Below are positions 36,165-46,331 of a stretch of DNA of 64,000 nt, in pieces. A program made the position numbers and the translations under genes. Origin of the DNA: Alphaproteobacteria bacterium (lineage in GTDB: Bacteria; Pseudomonadota; Alphaproteobacteria; CACIAM-22H2). Every line of letters starts with the position of its first letter. Positions within the stretch are counted from its first letter, which is position 1. Below the pieces are notes generated by a model. It ran no database searches, was not told the origin of the DNA, and worked only from the letters and a program-made list of their open reading frames with translations. The stretch lies in contig JAEULA010000032.1 in assembly GCA_016793165.1 (NCBI GenBank), positions 62,001 to 126,000 on the forward strand, read 5' to 3'.

Positions 36165-37907
36165 ATGCCCGCGACCGCCGAACCCCGCATGATCGACGAG
36201 CTCGTCGCGCGCCCCGGGCGCGTCGCGGTCGCCCGCCGGACCGACCTCGCGGCGCGCGGCGAGCCGATGACATGGCTGCTCGGCGGCGCGCTCGCCCTGG
36301 GCTGCACGATGATCGTCGGCTTCCTGCTGCTCGTCCTCTGGAACGGCATCGTGACGTTCTGGCCCAAGCCGATCCAGGTGGTCACGCTGAGCAACGGCCA
36401 GGTCGTCGCGGGCGAGCCGTTCCGGCGCGAGGAGTATCGGCCGAGCGCGGGGCAGATGGAGGCGCTGTCGCCGGCGCGACGCGCGGAGGTCGCCGCCGCC
36501 GGCGGGCTGGCCGCGCGGACCCTCTACCGCACGGGCAATTTCGACATCTACAACGAGGACTTCCGCTGGGTCTCCGACTTCGACGTCGCGCGGGTCGACG
36601 AGCCGCGCGACATCGTCTTCGTCGAGCGGCTCGAATGGGGCGCCTTCATCGGCCGGATCGCCGCGGTCGACCTCGCGGGTACGAAGCTGGCCGGCGACTC
36701 GCTCGACCGCCGCCGGCTCGCCGCCGCGCATGCCGAGGCGCGGGCGCGCTGGGCGCGCATCCGCGAGATCGAGCACGACGAAATCGGCGCGGTGAACCAC
36801 GCCACCGAGCAGGATCGCCTGCGCGTGCGTCGCGCGGTCCTCGCCGCGGGCGAGGCGTCGCCCGAGGCCGCGGCCATGCGCGCCGAGGTCGCCGCGCGCG
36901 CCGAGCAGCTGAAGCGGAGCTACGAGACGCTGGCGGCCGAGGCGCAGCGCCTCAAGGCCGAGAACGACCGCTATCGGGTGACGCTCGAGGAGATCGGCGG
37001 CCGCGCGAAGACGCTGCGCCTGTCGGACCTCGTCCGCTTCTACGCCGCCAACGAGCTCGGCGTGCTCGACAAGCTCGCCGTCTACCTGTCCCGGTGGCAC
37101 GAGTTCCTGACCGACTCGCCGCGCGAGGCCAACACCGAGGGCGGCGTCCTGCCGGCGATCTTCGGGACCGCGGCGATGACGCTGCTCATGGTGCTCGTCG
37201 TCGCGCCCTTCGGCGTGATCACGGCGCTGTATCTGCGCGAGTACGCCAGGCAGGGCCGGCTGGTGTCGATCGTGCGCATCTCGGTCAACAATCTCGCGGG
37301 CGTGCCGTCGATCGTCTACGGCGTCTTCGGGCTCGGCTTCTTCGCCTACATCCTCGGCGGCTCGATCGACAGGATGTTCTTCCCCGAGCGCCTGCCGAGC
37401 CCGACCTTCGGCACCGGCGGCCTGCTCTGGGCGTCGCTCACGCTGGCGCTGCTCACCGTCCCGGTGGTGATCGTCGCCACCGAGGAGGCGCTGGCCGCGG
37501 TGCCGCGCTCCATGCGCGAGGGCTCGCTCGCCTGCGGGGCGTCGAAGTGGCAGACGATCCGCTACATCGTCCTGCCGCGCGCGATGCCCGGGATCATGAC
37601 CGGCCTGATCCTCGCGATGGCGCGCGGCGCCGGCGAGGTCGCGCCGCTCATGCTCGTCGGCGTCGTCAAGCTCGCGCCCGAGCTGCCGGTCGACGGGTAC
37701 TTCCCGTTCGTCCATCTCGAACGCAGCTTCATGCATCTCGGCTTCCACATTTTCGACGTCGGATTCCAGTCGCGGAACTCGGAGGCCGGGAAGCCGATGG
37801 TGTTCGTGACCACGCTGCTGCTCATCGCGCTGATCGCGGGCATGAACGCCGCGGCGATCGCGGTGCGCAACCGCCTCAAGCGCCGCTTCGCCGGCAGCCA
37901 GTTCTAG
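36165..37907 (+). CDS. pstA: phosphate ABC transporter permease PstA, long form
   Basis: A 580-residue permease. One membrane segment (36-60) is followed by a periplasmic insert (about 61-325) that includes a predicted coiled coil (about 182-275, e.g. [20 protein letters not shown]). The permease core then starts at [15 protein letters not shown] (327-341), with the conserved [17 protein letters not shown] and the EAA loop [23 protein letters not shown] lies 8-11 nt before the ATG. The insert matches the long-form PstC and the two extra domains probably contact each other or PstS; that is inference. Confidence 0.92.
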   Translation: MPATAEPRMIDELVARPGRVAVARRTDLAARGEPMTWLLGGALALGCTMIVGFLLLVLWNGIVTFWPKPIQVVTLSNGQVVAGEPFRREEYRPSAGQMEALSPARRAEVAAAGGLAARTLYRTGNFDIYNEDFRWVSDFDVARVDEPRDIVFVERLEWGAFIGRIAAVDLAGTKLAGDSLDRRRLAAAHAEARARWARIREIEHDEIGAVNHATEQDRLRVRRAVLAAGEASPEAAAMRAEVAARAEQLKRSYETLAAEAQRLKAENDRYRVTLEEIGGRAKTLRLSDLVRFYAANELGVLDKLAVYLSRWHEFLTDSPREANTEGGVLPAIFGTAAMTLLMVLVVAPFGVITALYLREYARQGRLVSIVRISVNNLAGVPSIVYGVFGLGFFAYILGGSIDRMFFPERLPSPTFGTGGLLWASLTLALLTVPVVIVATEEALAAVPRSMREGSLACGASKWQTIRYIVLPRAMPGIMTGLILAMARGAGEVAPLMLVGVVKLAPELPVDGYFPFVHLERSFMHLGFHIFDVGFQSRNSEAGKPMVFVTTLLLIALIAGMNAAAIAVRNRLKRRFAGSQF

Positions 37908-37918
37908 GAGCACAGACC

Positions 37919-38737
37919 ATGGCGACAGCCCTCAAGTCCGGCGTCGGCGACACGACCGTCTATCACGTGAAGGCCGGCGAGCTCGGCGTGAACTTCGGCG
38001 TCCGCGACTTCGACCTCTGGTACGGCGCCAAGCAGGCGCTGTTCGGCGTGACGATGGAGATCCAGAAGGGGCTCGTCACCGCGCTGATCGGGCCGTCGGG
38101 CTGCGGCAAGTCGACCCTGCTGCGCTGCATGAACCGCATGAACGACCTGATCGACGGCCTGCGCATCCGGGGCACGATGACGCTCGACGGCGCGGACATC
38201 TACGCCCGCGGCGTCGACGTGATCGCGCTGCGCAAGCGCATGGGAATGGTGTTCCAGAAGCCGAACCCGTTCCCGATGTCGATCTACGAGAACATCGTCT
38301 ATCCGCTGCGCATCGACGGCGTGCGCCACCGGGCGGTGCTCGACGAGGCGTGCGAGAGCGCGCTCAAGGGGGCGGCGCTGTGGGACGAGGCGAAGGACCG
38401 GCTCGGCGAGAGCGCACTCGGCCTGTCCGGCGGCCAGCAGCAGCGCCTGTGCATCGCGCGGGCGATCGCGGCCAATCCGGAGGTCCTGCTGATGGACGAG
38501 CCGTGCTCCGCGCTCGATCCGATCGCCACCGCGAAGATCGAGGAGCTGATCGACGAGCTCAAGGGGCGCTACACGATCATCATCGTGACGCACTCGATGC
38601 AGCAGGCGGCGCGCGTCTCCGACAACACGGCGTTCATGTATCTCGGGCGGCTGATCGAGTACGGCGCGACGGATACGGTGTTCACCAACCCGAAGCTTGA
38701 GCGCACGCAGGACTACATCACCGGCCGCTTCGGCTGA
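37919..38737 (+). CDS. pstB: phosphate ABC transporter ATP-binding protein PstB
   Basis: A 272-residue ATPase. Walker [10 protein letters not shown] is at residues 58-66, then the PstB-specific [11 protein letters not shown]-loop [16 protein letters not shown], signature [14 protein letters not shown], Walker [13 protein letters not shown] and H-loop [13 protein letters not shown]. It energises PstCA and takes part with PhoU in repressing PhoR. Start 11 bp after the pstA stop. Confidence 0.97.
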   Translation: MATALKSGVGDTTVYHVKAGELGVNFGVRDFDLWYGAKQALFGVTMEIQKGLVTALIGPSGCGKSTLLRCMNRMNDLIDGLRIRGTMTLDGADIYARGVDVIALRKRMGMVFQKPNPFPMSIYENIVYPLRIDGVRHRAVLDEACESALKGAALWDEAKDRLGESALGLSGGQQQRLCIARAIAANPEVLLMDEPCSALDPIATAKIEELIDELKGRYTIIIVTHSMQQAARVSDNTAFMYLGRLIEYGATDTVFTNPKLERTQDYITGRFG

Positions 38738-38759
38738 CCGGCAGCGGGAGACGACGATC

Positions 38760-39482
38760 ATGCCCACCCATTCCGTGAAGTCCTTCGACGAGCAGCTCAA
38801 CCGGCTGCGCGATTCGCTCGTGCGCATGGGCGGCCTCGTCGAATCGCAGATCGCCGCGGCGATCCAGGCGCTGATGCGACGCGATCCCGACCTCGCCCTG
38901 GCGACCGTCGAGGGCGACAAGCGCGTCGACGAGATGGAGCGGATGATCGACGAGCTGGCGGTGCAGATGCTCGCGCTGCGCCAGCCCGTCGCGACCGACC
39001 TGCGCCTGATCGTCGCCTCGATCCGAATGGCGGCGGATCTCGAGCGGATGGCCGACTACGCAAAGAACGTCGCCAAGCGCTCGATCGCGCTCGCCCAGAT
39101 GGCGCCGGTGCAGCCGGCGCACGCGATCCCGCGGATGGGGCGGACCGTGCAGGAGATGGTCAAGGAGGTGCTCGACGCCTTCGTCCATCGCGACGTCGCC
39201 AAGGCCGTCGCCGTCTGGTCGCGCGACGAGGAGCTCGACGCGATGCACTCCTCGCTGTTCCGCGAACTGATCACCTACATGATGGAGGATCCGCGCAACA
39301 TCACGCCGTCGACGCATCTGCTGTTCATCGCCAAGAACATCGAGCGCATCGGCGACCACGCCACCAACATCGCCGAGATGGTGCACTACCAGGTCACCGG
39401 CCGCCCCCTCGTGGACGTGCGGCCGAAGAGCGACGAGGCGAGCCTCGCCGTCGTCACCCCCGACAAGAAGGCCGAGCCCTGA
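38760..39482 (+). CDS. phoU: phosphate signalling protein PhoU
   Basis: A 240-residue protein with the two three-helix PhoU repeats; each contains the metal-binding pattern with E/D-x-x-x-D (VDEMERMIDELAVQML and the second near DEELDAMHSSLFREL), followed by LRLIVASIRMAADLERMAD and NIERIGDHATNIAE. PhoU couples the Pst transporter to PhoR inhibition when phosphate is plentiful. Its stop overlaps the phoB start by one base. Confidence 0.96.
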   Translation: MPTHSVKSFDEQLNRLRDSLVRMGGLVESQIAAAIQALMRRDPDLALATVEGDKRVDEMERMIDELAVQMLALRQPVATDLRLIVASIRMAADLERMADYAKNVAKRSIALAQMAPVQPAHAIPRMGRTVQEMVKEVLDAFVHRDVAKAVAVWSRDEELDAMHSSLFRELITYMMEDPRNITPSTHLLFIAKNIERIGDHATNIAEMVHYQVTGRPLVDVRPKSDEASLAVVTPDKKAEP

Positions 39483-40183
39483 TGAAGCCCCACATCCTCC
39501 TGATCGAGGACGAGTCGTCGCTCGTCGAGCTGTTGCGCTACAACCTCGAGAAGGAAGGCTATCGCGTCACCGCGGCCAACGACGGCGAGGAGGGCCTCGC
39601 GATGCTGAACGAGCAGAAGCCGGACCTGCTCGTGCTCGACTGGATGCTGCCGCACGTCTCCGGCATCGAGATCTGCCGGCAGATCCGCCGCAAGAGCGGT
39701 CTGCGCGACCTGCCGGTGATCATGCTCACGGCGCGCGGGGAGGAAGCCGACCGCGTCCGCGGCCTCGAGGTCGGCGCCGACGACTACGTCACCAAGCCGT
39801 TCAGCCCGTCCGAGCTGATCGCGCGCATCCGCGCCGTGATGCGCCGCGCGCGACCGACCGCGGCCGACGAGGTGCTGACCTACGGCGGCATCGTGATGGA
39901 CCTCGCCTCGCATCGCGTGCTGCGCAACGGCCGCCACATCCATCTCGGGCCCACCGAGTTCCGCCTCATGCGGTTCTTCCTCGAGCGCCCCGGCCGGGTC
40001 TTCACGCGCGAGCAGCTGCTCGACGGCGTCTGGGGGCGCGACCTCTACGTCGAGCCGCGGACCGTCGACGTGCACATCCGGCGCCTGCGCAAGGCGATCA
40101 ACGGCGACGGCGAGCGCGACCTGATCCGGACCGTCCGCTCGGCGGGATACGCGCTCGACGACCAGCCCGACGGAAACGGGTGA
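39482..40183 (+). CDS. phoB: phosphate regulon response regulator PhoB
   Basis: A 233-residue OmpR-family regulator. The receiver phosphorylation site is Asp53 in LVLDWMLP, with the acidic pocket at E9/D10 and Lys in YVTKPFSP. The C-terminal winged helix shows the PhoB-type loop and RTVDVHIRRLRKAI. It activates pst, pho and phosphatase genes under phosphate limitation. Overlap with phoU indicates one operon. Confidence 0.95.
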   Translation: MKPHILLIEDESSLVELLRYNLEKEGYRVTAANDGEEGLAMLNEQKPDLLVLDWMLPHVSGIEICRQIRRKSGLRDLPVIMLTARGEEADRVRGLEVGADDYVTKPFSPSELIARIRAVMRRARPTAADEVLTYGGIVMDLASHRVLRNGRHIHLGPTEFRLMRFFLERPGRVFTREQLLDGVWGRDLYVEPRTVDVHIRRLRKAINGDGERDLIRTVRSAGYALDDQPDGNG

Positions 40184-40257
40184 TCGCGGCCGCGAAACTG
40201 AAATAGGATCGTCCCGGGCGGCGGGGACGTGCCCGCCGATGGACAGCGGAGGACGCG

Positions 40258-42219
40258 ATGAACGCGATGCATGACGACGATTTCGATCCCGAGGACGTGG
40301 GCGTGAACACCTCGACGCAGCCCGACATCCAGACCGTGATCTCGCGCCGGATGCTGCTCGCCGCCGGCGCCGCCGGGGCGGTCGCCGCGATCGCGGCGCC
40401 GTCGACCGCGCAGGCGCAGGCCGGGGGCCGCGCCGTCTCGACGCTGAAGTTCAAGGACGTGAAGCACGGCATGGACGACAAGATCCATGTCGCCGAAGGC
40501 TATCGGGCCGACGTGCTGATCCGCTGGGGCGATCCGATCGCCAAGGACGCGCCGGACTTCGTGCCCGGCAAGGTCGATGCCGCGGCCCAGGAGAAGCAGT
40601 TCGGCTACAACTGCGACTTCCTCGCCTATCAGCCGCTGCCCTACGGATCGCGCAGCTCGTCGCGCGGCCTGCTGTGTTCGAACCACGAGTACACCAACAA
40701 CGAGCTGATGTGGCCGGGCATCCCGGTGCGCAACAACGGCGACAAGGGGCTCACCAAGGAGCAGGTCGAGCACGACATGAGCGCGCACGGCCTCTCGGTC
40801 GTCGAGGTGCGCAAGTCCGGCGGCAAGTGGAGCTACGTGAAGGACAGCCCCTACAACCGGCGGCTCTCGATGCGCGGCCAGGTTTTCCGCGTGGCCGGAC
40901 CGGCGGCGGGCCATGCCCGCCTGAAGACGAAGGCCGATCCCACCGGCACGCAGGTGATCGGGACGCTCAACAACTGCGCCGGCGGCTTCACGCCCTGGGG
41001 CACCGTCCTCACCGGCGAGGAGAACTTCAACGGCTACTTCCGCGGCGATCCCAAGAAGACGCCGGAGGCGGCCAACTACGCGCGCTACGGCGTGCAGCCG
41101 TTCCGCGGCGCGCCCTGGGGCGTCCACGTCGACCGCTTCGACATGGACAAGGAGCCCAACGAGCCGAACCGCTTCGGCTATGTCTGCGAGTACGACCCCT
41201 ACGACCCGAAGTCGACGCCGGTGAAGCGTACCTCGATCGGCCGCATCAAGCACGAGGGCGCGATGACCGCGGTGTCGGCGGACGGTCGCGTGGCCCTCTA
41301 CACGGGCGACGACGAGCGCTTCGAGTACGTCTACAAGTTCGTGACCAAGGGCAAGTTCGACCCGTCGAGGCGCGAGCGGAACATGAACCTGCTCGACGAG
41401 GGCACGCTGTACGCCGCCCGGTTCAACGAGGACGGGACCTGCACGTGGCTGCCGCTCGTGCACGGCCAGGGGCCGCTGACCGCCGCCAACGGCTTCAACA
41501 GCCAGGCCGATGTCTGCATCGAGACCCGCCGCGCGGCCGATCTCGTCGGCGCGACGCCGATGGACCGCCCCGAGGGCATCGCGATCAGCCCGAAGACCGG
41601 TAAGGTCTATGTCTGCCTGACCTACAACGAGCGGCGCAAGCCGGCAAACGACGCCAGTGCGCGCGAGCGCGCCAACCCGGCCAACCCGCGCGCCGAGAAC
41701 AAGTGGGGCCAGATCGTCGAAATCTCGCCGCCCGTGACGCGCGGCGGTCGCGCCGATCATGGCGCGCTGACGAGCCGCTGGGGCTTCTTCATCGTTGCGG
41801 GCAACCCGAAGGATCCGAAGACCCAGGCGCAGTACCATCCCGCGACTACCGACGACGGCTGGTTCCAGGCCCCCGACAACATCACCTTCGATCCGAAGGG
41901 CCGCGCCTGGATCACGACCGACGGCATGGACAACTTCGGCAACGACATGGCGGACGGCCTGTACGGCGCGGACACCACCGGGCCGGGGCGCGCCCTGTCG
42001 AAGCATCTCTTCCGCACGCCGGTCGGCGCGGAGATGACCGGTCCCGCCTTCACGCCGGACGGCCGCACGGTGTTCGTGTCGGTCCAGCATCCGGGCGAGG
42101 GCGACAAGATGACCTTCGAGAAGCCCGCCACGCGCTGGCCCGACTTCAAGCCGGACACGCCGCCGAGGCCGTCGGTCGTCGCGATCACGAAGCTCGACGG
42201 CGGCGAGGTCGGCAGCTGA
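40258..42219 (+). CDS. phoX: PhoX family (DUF839) Tat-exported alkaline phosphatase
   Basis: A 653-residue protein. The twin-arginine signal is at residues 29-54 (SRRMLLAAGAAGAVAAIAAP, cleaved near AQAQA). The mature part has the PhoX/COG3211 features CSNHEYTNNELMWPG, NNCAGGFTPWGTVLTGEENF, and RPEGIAISPKTGKVYVCLT. PhoX enzymes are Ca2+/Fe3+-dependent phosphomonoesterases folded in the cytoplasm with cofactor. Location directly after phoB (74 bp) and GGAGG before the ATG fit a phosphate-starvation enzyme that releases phosphate for PstS. Confidence 0.88.
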   Translation: MNAMHDDDFDPEDVGVNTSTQPDIQTVISRRMLLAAGAAGAVAAIAAPSTAQAQAGGRAVSTLKFKDVKHGMDDKIHVAEGYRADVLIRWGDPIAKDAPDFVPGKVDAAAQEKQFGYNCDFLAYQPLPYGSRSSSRGLLCSNHEYTNNELMWPGIPVRNNGDKGLTKEQVEHDMSAHGLSVVEVRKSGGKWSYVKDSPYNRRLSMRGQVFRVAGPAAGHARLKTKADPTGTQVIGTLNNCAGGFTPWGTVLTGEENFNGYFRGDPKKTPEAANYARYGVQPFRGAPWGVHVDRFDMDKEPNEPNRFGYVCEYDPYDPKSTPVKRTSIGRIKHEGAMTAVSADGRVALYTGDDERFEYVYKFVTKGKFDPSRRERNMNLLDEGTLYAARFNEDGTCTWLPLVHGQGPLTAANGFNSQADVCIETRRAADLVGATPMDRPEGIAISPKTGKVYVCLTYNERRKPANDASARERANPANPRAENKWGQIVEISPPVTRGGRADHGALTSRWGFFIVAGNPKDPKTQAQYHPATTDDGWFQAPDNITFDPKGRAWITTDGMDNFGNDMADGLYGADTTGPGRALSKHLFRTPVGAEMTGPAFTPDGRTVFVSVQHPGEGDKMTFEKPATRWPDFKPDTPPRPSVVAITKLDGGEVGS

Positions 42220-42269
42220 CGCCAAGGCGCGGATAGCGACACCGGCTCCGTTCCGGCGGGTCTGCCCGA

Positions 42270-42296
42270 GGGGCGCGCTGCGAGGCGCGCCCCTTT
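42270..42296 (+). terminator. rho-independent terminator after phoX
   Basis: GGGGCGCGC-TGCGAG-GCGCGCCCC is a perfect 9-bp stem with a 6-nt loop followed by TTT. It lies 51 nt after the phoX stop. The remaining 194 bp up to the next gene hold only that gene's leader. Confidence 0.82.
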
Positions 42297-42490
42297 CGCT
42301 TGCTCGGCGGGCGCAGCATCGGACGTCGTCCCGCGCGTCCGAGGATCGTCGCAGCGCCGATGGCGGCGCCGCGACGATGAAGGGCCGGGGCGCGATGCGG
42401 CCTACAGCCTGGGCGTGTAAGCCCATTGGACCTCGATGCGATGCGATCCGTGTCGGTTAGGTTGCAGGTCCACCGGGGAGGATCTCGCTC

Positions 42491-43603
42491 GTGGCTGCCG
42501 ACGTCGACCAGTTCCGCATTCCCGTCCCCGCGCTCACGTCGTTCGTGACGTCGATCTTCGCCAAGGCCGGCTGCTCGCCGGCGGAGAGCGATCGCGTCGC
42601 CCGCTACCTCGTCGCCGCCAATCTGACCGGCCATGACAGCCACGGCGTCGTCCGCGTGCCTCGCTATGTCGACCTGATCGCCGAGGGCGCGGTCGTCGTC
42701 GACCAGACCGTGGCCATCCCCTTCGAGAACGACTCGATGGCGGTCGTGGACGGCCGCATGGGCCTGGGCCAGACCGTCGGTCCGCAGGCCGTCGAGCTCG
42801 GCATCCGGAAGGCGCTGGCGAGCGGCGTCGCCGTGGTCGCGTTGCGCAATGCCGGCCATATCGGTCGCGTCGGCGACTGGGCCGAGATGGCCGCGGCGAA
42901 GGGGCTGATCTCGATCCATTTCGTCAACGGCCATGGCAGCGTCCTCGTCGCGCCGTTCGGCGGCGCCGAGCGCCGCTTCTCGACGGCGCCGTTCTGCGTC
43001 GGCGTGCCGCGCACCGGCAAGCCGCCGGTGGTGCTGGACTTCGCGACGTCGCTGGTGGCCGAGGGCAAGGTCCTGGTCGCGTCGAACGGCGGCAAGCCGG
43101 TGCCTCCGGACGCGATGATCGGGCCCGACGGCCAGCTCAGCGGCGATCCGACGACGCTCTACGGGCCGATCGAGGGCACGCATCGTCGTGATCCGCGCTT
43201 CGGACTTGGCGCGATCCGCGCCTTCGGCGAGCACAAGGGCTCCGGTCTTGCGCTGATGTGCGAGCTGCTCGGCGGCGCGCTGACCGGCAACGGCACGGCG
43301 GGCCCGCTGACCGAAGGGCCGAAGGACAAGGTCCGACGCATGCGCAACGGCATGCTGTCGGTCTACCTGGCGCCGCGATTCTTCGGCAGCGCCGAGGAGT
43401 TCGAGGCGGCGACCGCCGTCTATCTCGACTTCGTGAAGTCGTCCAAGCCGGCGCGGGCGGGGGGCGAGGTGCTGGTGCCGGGCGAGCCGGAGCAGCGCCA
43501 GCGCGCCGACCGCACCGCCAACGGCGTGCCGATGCCGCGGACGACCTGGGACTCGATCGTCGCCGCCGCGACCAAGCTCGGCGTGCCCGCGCCGGCGCTC
43601 TGA
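42491..43603 (+). CDS. Ldh family oxidoreductase (malate/L-lactate/ureidoglycolate dehydrogenase type)
   Basis: A 370-residue NAD(P)-dependent 2-hydroxyacid dehydrogenase of the Ldh_2/MDH2 family. The signature DSHGVVRVPRYVDLI starts at residue 49 (DSHG 49-52), and GLGQTVGPQAVELGI, NAGHIGRVG and the Lys region of EHKGSGLALMCELLGG follow. The family covers malate, sulfolactate, ureidoglycolate and proline-analogue substrates, which sequence alone does not separate. The start is a GTG with GGGGAGG upstream. The next gene is convergent. Confidence 0.9.
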   Translation: MAADVDQFRIPVPALTSFVTSIFAKAGCSPAESDRVARYLVAANLTGHDSHGVVRVPRYVDLIAEGAVVVDQTVAIPFENDSMAVVDGRMGLGQTVGPQAVELGIRKALASGVAVVALRNAGHIGRVGDWAEMAAAKGLISIHFVNGHGSVLVAPFGGAERRFSTAPFCVGVPRTGKPPVVLDFATSLVAEGKVLVASNGGKPVPPDAMIGPDGQLSGDPTTLYGPIEGTHRRDPRFGLGAIRAFGEHKGSGLALMCELLGGALTGNGTAGPLTEGPKDKVRRMRNGMLSVYLAPRFFGSAEEFEAATAVYLDFVKSSKPARAGGEVLVPGEPEQRQRADRTANGVPMPRTTWDSIVAAATKLGVPAPAL

Positions 43604-43624
43604 GGCGTCGCGCGCCGGCCCGCG

Positions 43625-46294
43625 CTACCGCAGTGCCAGGCGGGCGCGCACGATTTCGCGCGCCTCGGGATCGTCGACGATCGTGAAGCCGAGCTCGCGC
43701 GCGAGCGCGAGCATGTTCGTGTTCTCGCGCAGGATGTCGCCCGTGATCTCGCCGACGCCGCGGCCGCGCGCATAGGCGATGATGCGCTCCATCAGCAGGC
43801 GGCCGAGGCCGCGGCCCTTGAGATCGCTGCGCACGACGACGGCGAACTCGGCGTGGGTGTTGTCGGGATCGCAGGCGATGCGCACGACGCCGATCAGCTC
43901 GCCGGGCCTCTGCTCGAGCACCAGTGCCATCTCGCGGTCGTAGTCGATCTGCGTCAGGCGCGCGAGCGTCGCGCGTGGCAGCTCGCGCACCGGCGCGAAG
44001 AAGCGCAGGCGGACGTCCTCCGGGTCGAGCCGGTCGAACAGCGCCTCGATGGCCTCGGCATCCTCGGGCCGGATCGGCCGCAGCATCGCGCCCGCGATCG
44101 CGTCGACGGGCGCTGCGAGCTCGCTGGGGTAGGGTCGGATGGCGAAGCGCGCCGCGCCCGGGCCCCGGGCCGCGAGGTCGAGGCGCACGCGGCCGTCGAG
44201 CGCCAGCACGCCGTCGGCATCGGCGAGCAGCGGGTTGATGTCGATCTCCTGCACCTCGGCGTGGTCGGCGGCGATCTGCGCGATGCGGATCAGCACCTCG
44301 GCGATGGCGTCGAGCGCGGCCGCGGGCCGGTCGCGATAGCCGCGGAGGAGGCGGATGATGCGCGTCCGGTTCATCAGCTCGCGCGCGAGCACGTGGTTGA
44401 GCGGCGGCAGCGCGAGCGCGGTGTCCTTGACCACCTCGACCGAGACGCCGCCCTGGCCGAACATCACCACGGGACCGAACTGGCGATCGGTCGAGAGGCC
44501 GACGATGAGCTCGTGGGCATCGCGCCGGTTGACCATCTCCTGCAGCAGGAAACCCTCGATCCGCGCGTCGGGGAAGGCGGCGTGGACGCGCGCAGCCATC
44601 GTCTCGGCGGCCATGCGCATCGACTCCGCACCCGACACGTTCAGCATGACGCCGCCGACGTCGGACTTGTGGGTGATGTCGGGTGACAGCAGCTTCAGCG
44701 CCAGCGGCTTCGACAGCGCCGCCGCGATCGCGGCCGCCTTCGCGGACGAGGCGGCGACGCGGCTCTGGACGGCGGGGATGCCGTAGGCGGCGAGGAGCTC
44801 CAGCGTCTCGTGCGCCATGAGCAGCGGCCGGCCGGCATCGCGCGCGGCCTCGATCGCCCGGCGCGCGCGGGCGATGTCGATCGGTGCGCCGTCCGATGCG
44901 GCGGCCGGCGGCACCTCCATCAGCGCCTCGCGGCTGCGCTTGTGGCTGACCGCGTGCATGAAGCCGCGGACCGCATCGTTGGGCGTGGCGAAGGTCGCGA
45001 GGCCGGCGGCGGTGAGATGCCGGCGCGCCTCGACCTGCGCGCCCTCGCCGACCCAGCTCGTCAGCACGACCCGACGGTGGCGCTTCGCCGCGGCGATCGT
45101 CGCATCGGCCGCCGCGGCGGAGTCCGCCACGGCGGTCGGGCAGTTGATCACCAGCGTGGCGTCGATCTCGGGCGCGGCGAGCACGATGTCGAGCGCCCTT
45201 TCGTAGCGTTCGGCGTCGGCGTCGCCGATGATGTCGATCGGATTGCCGTGCGGCCAGGTGCGCGGCAGGACGGTGTCGAGGCGCGCGACGGTCTCGGCGG
45301 ACAGCTCGGCGAGCTCGCCGCGCAGATCCATCAGCGAATCGGTCGCCAGCACGCCGAGCCCGCCGCCGTTCGTGACGATAGCTAGGCGCTCGCCGCGCAG
45401 CGCGGGCAGATGCGCGATCGTCTCGACCGCATCGAAGAGCTCGGCGAGCGAGTCGACGCGCACCATGCCGGCGCGGCGGAAGGCGGCGTCGTAGACCGCA
45501 TCCGATCCGGCCAGCGCGCCGGTATGCGAGGCGGCAGCCTTGGCGGCGGCGGCGTGGCGTCCGGCCTTGATGACGATCACCGGCTTGAGGCGGGCCGCGG
45601 CGCGCGCCGCCGACATGAACTTCCGCGCGTGGGTGATCGTCTCGACGTAGAGCAGGATCCCGCGCGTCATGACGTCGTTGGCCAGCCAGTCGAGCAGGTC
45701 GCCGAAGTCGATGTCGATCATGTCGCCGAGCGACACGATGTGGGAGAAGCCGATGTTGCGCGGCCCCGCCCAGTCGAGGACCGAGGTCGCCACCGCCCCC
45801 GACTGCGTCACGAAGGCGAGATTGCCGGCTGCCGGCGTCACGTGCGCGAAGCTGGCATTGACGCGCAAGCCGGGCGACAGCACGCCGACGCAGTTCGGGC
45901 CGACGATGCGCACGAGGTGCGGCCGCGCCGCATCGAGGATCGCCTGCTGCAGCGCCCGGCCGCGCTCGGAGCCGAGCTCGCCGAAGCCGGCCGTCAGGAC
46001 GACGATCCCGCGCGTGCCGCGCGCGCCGAGCGCGCCGACCAGGCCCGGCACCGTCTCCGGCGGCGTCGCGATGATCGCCAGGTCGGGCGCGGCAGGCAGC
46101 TGCGCGACGTCGGGCAGGCACGGCAGGCCCTCGATCGTCGCGGCGTGCGGATTCACGAAGGCGAGCTCGCCGGCGAACCCGGCGCGGCGCAGGTTGCCGG
46201 CGACGACCGCGCCGACGGAGCGGGGGCGGGTGCTCGCGCCGACGAGCGCGATGCTGCGCGGCTTCAGCACCGCATCGAGGTTGCGGGTGGACAT
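43625..46294 (-). CDS. NDP-forming acyl-CoA ligase fused to GNAT acetyltransferase (Pat-like)
   Basis: An 889-residue fusion. Residues 1-130 are a CoA-binding domain (SIALVGASTRPRSVG), about 130-460 the succinyl-CoA-ligase-like flavodoxin domains with SHTGALAG (His257 at the phospho-histidine position), about 480-720 an ATP-grasp domain (LKLLSPDITHKSDVGGV), and about 730-889 a GNAT domain with the acetyl-CoA loop LKGRGLGRLL. This is the layout of the protein lysine acetyltransferase Pat/YfiQ. Presence of His257 leaves open that the ligase half is active. A sirtuin gene lies 5.5 kb away. Start ATG at 46294. Confidence 0.9.
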   Translation of the reverse strand: MSTRNLDAVLKPRSIALVGASTRPRSVGAVVAGNLRRAGFAGELAFVNPHAATIEGLPCLPDVAQLPAAPDLAIIATPPETVPGLVGALGARGTRGIVVLTAGFGELGSERGRALQQAILDAARPHLVRIVGPNCVGVLSPGLRVNASFAHVTPAAGNLAFVTQSGAVATSVLDWAGPRNIGFSHIVSLGDMIDIDFGDLLDWLANDVMTRGILLYVETITHARKFMSAARAAARLKPVIVIKAGRHAAAAKAAASHTGALAGSDAVYDAAFRRAGMVRVDSLAELFDAVETIAHLPALRGERLAIVTNGGGLGVLATDSLMDLRGELAELSAETVARLDTVLPRTWPHGNPIDIIGDADAERYERALDIVLAAPEIDATLVINCPTAVADSAAAADATIAAAKRHRRVVLTSWVGEGAQVEARRHLTAAGLATFATPNDAVRGFMHAVSHKRSREALMEVPPAAASDGAPIDIARARRAIEAARDAGRPLLMAHETLELLAAYGIPAVQSRVAASSAKAAAIAAALSKPLALKLLSPDITHKSDVGGVMLNVSGAESMRMAAETMAARVHAAFPDARIEGFLLQEMVNRRDAHELIVGLSTDRQFGPVVMFGQGGVSVEVVKDTALALPPLNHVLARELMNRTRIIRLLRGYRDRPAAALDAIAEVLIRIAQIAADHAEVQEIDINPLLADADGVLALDGRVRLDLAARGPGAARFAIRPYPSELAAPVDAIAGAMLRPIRPEDAEAIEALFDRLDPEDVRLRFFAPVRELPRATLARLTQIDYDREMALVLEQRPGELIGVVRIACDPDNTHAEFAVVVRSDLKGRGLGRLLMERIIAYARGRGVGEITGDILRENTNMLALARELGFTIVDDPEAREIVRARLALR

Positions 46295-46331
46295 CGGACG
46301 ACGATCCTCTTTCGGCGACGATGGCAAACCT

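Noticed and set aside
40184..40257. Pho box in front of phoX
   Set aside because: CTGAAAT-AGGA-TCGTCCC has the right spacing but too few matching positions to call.
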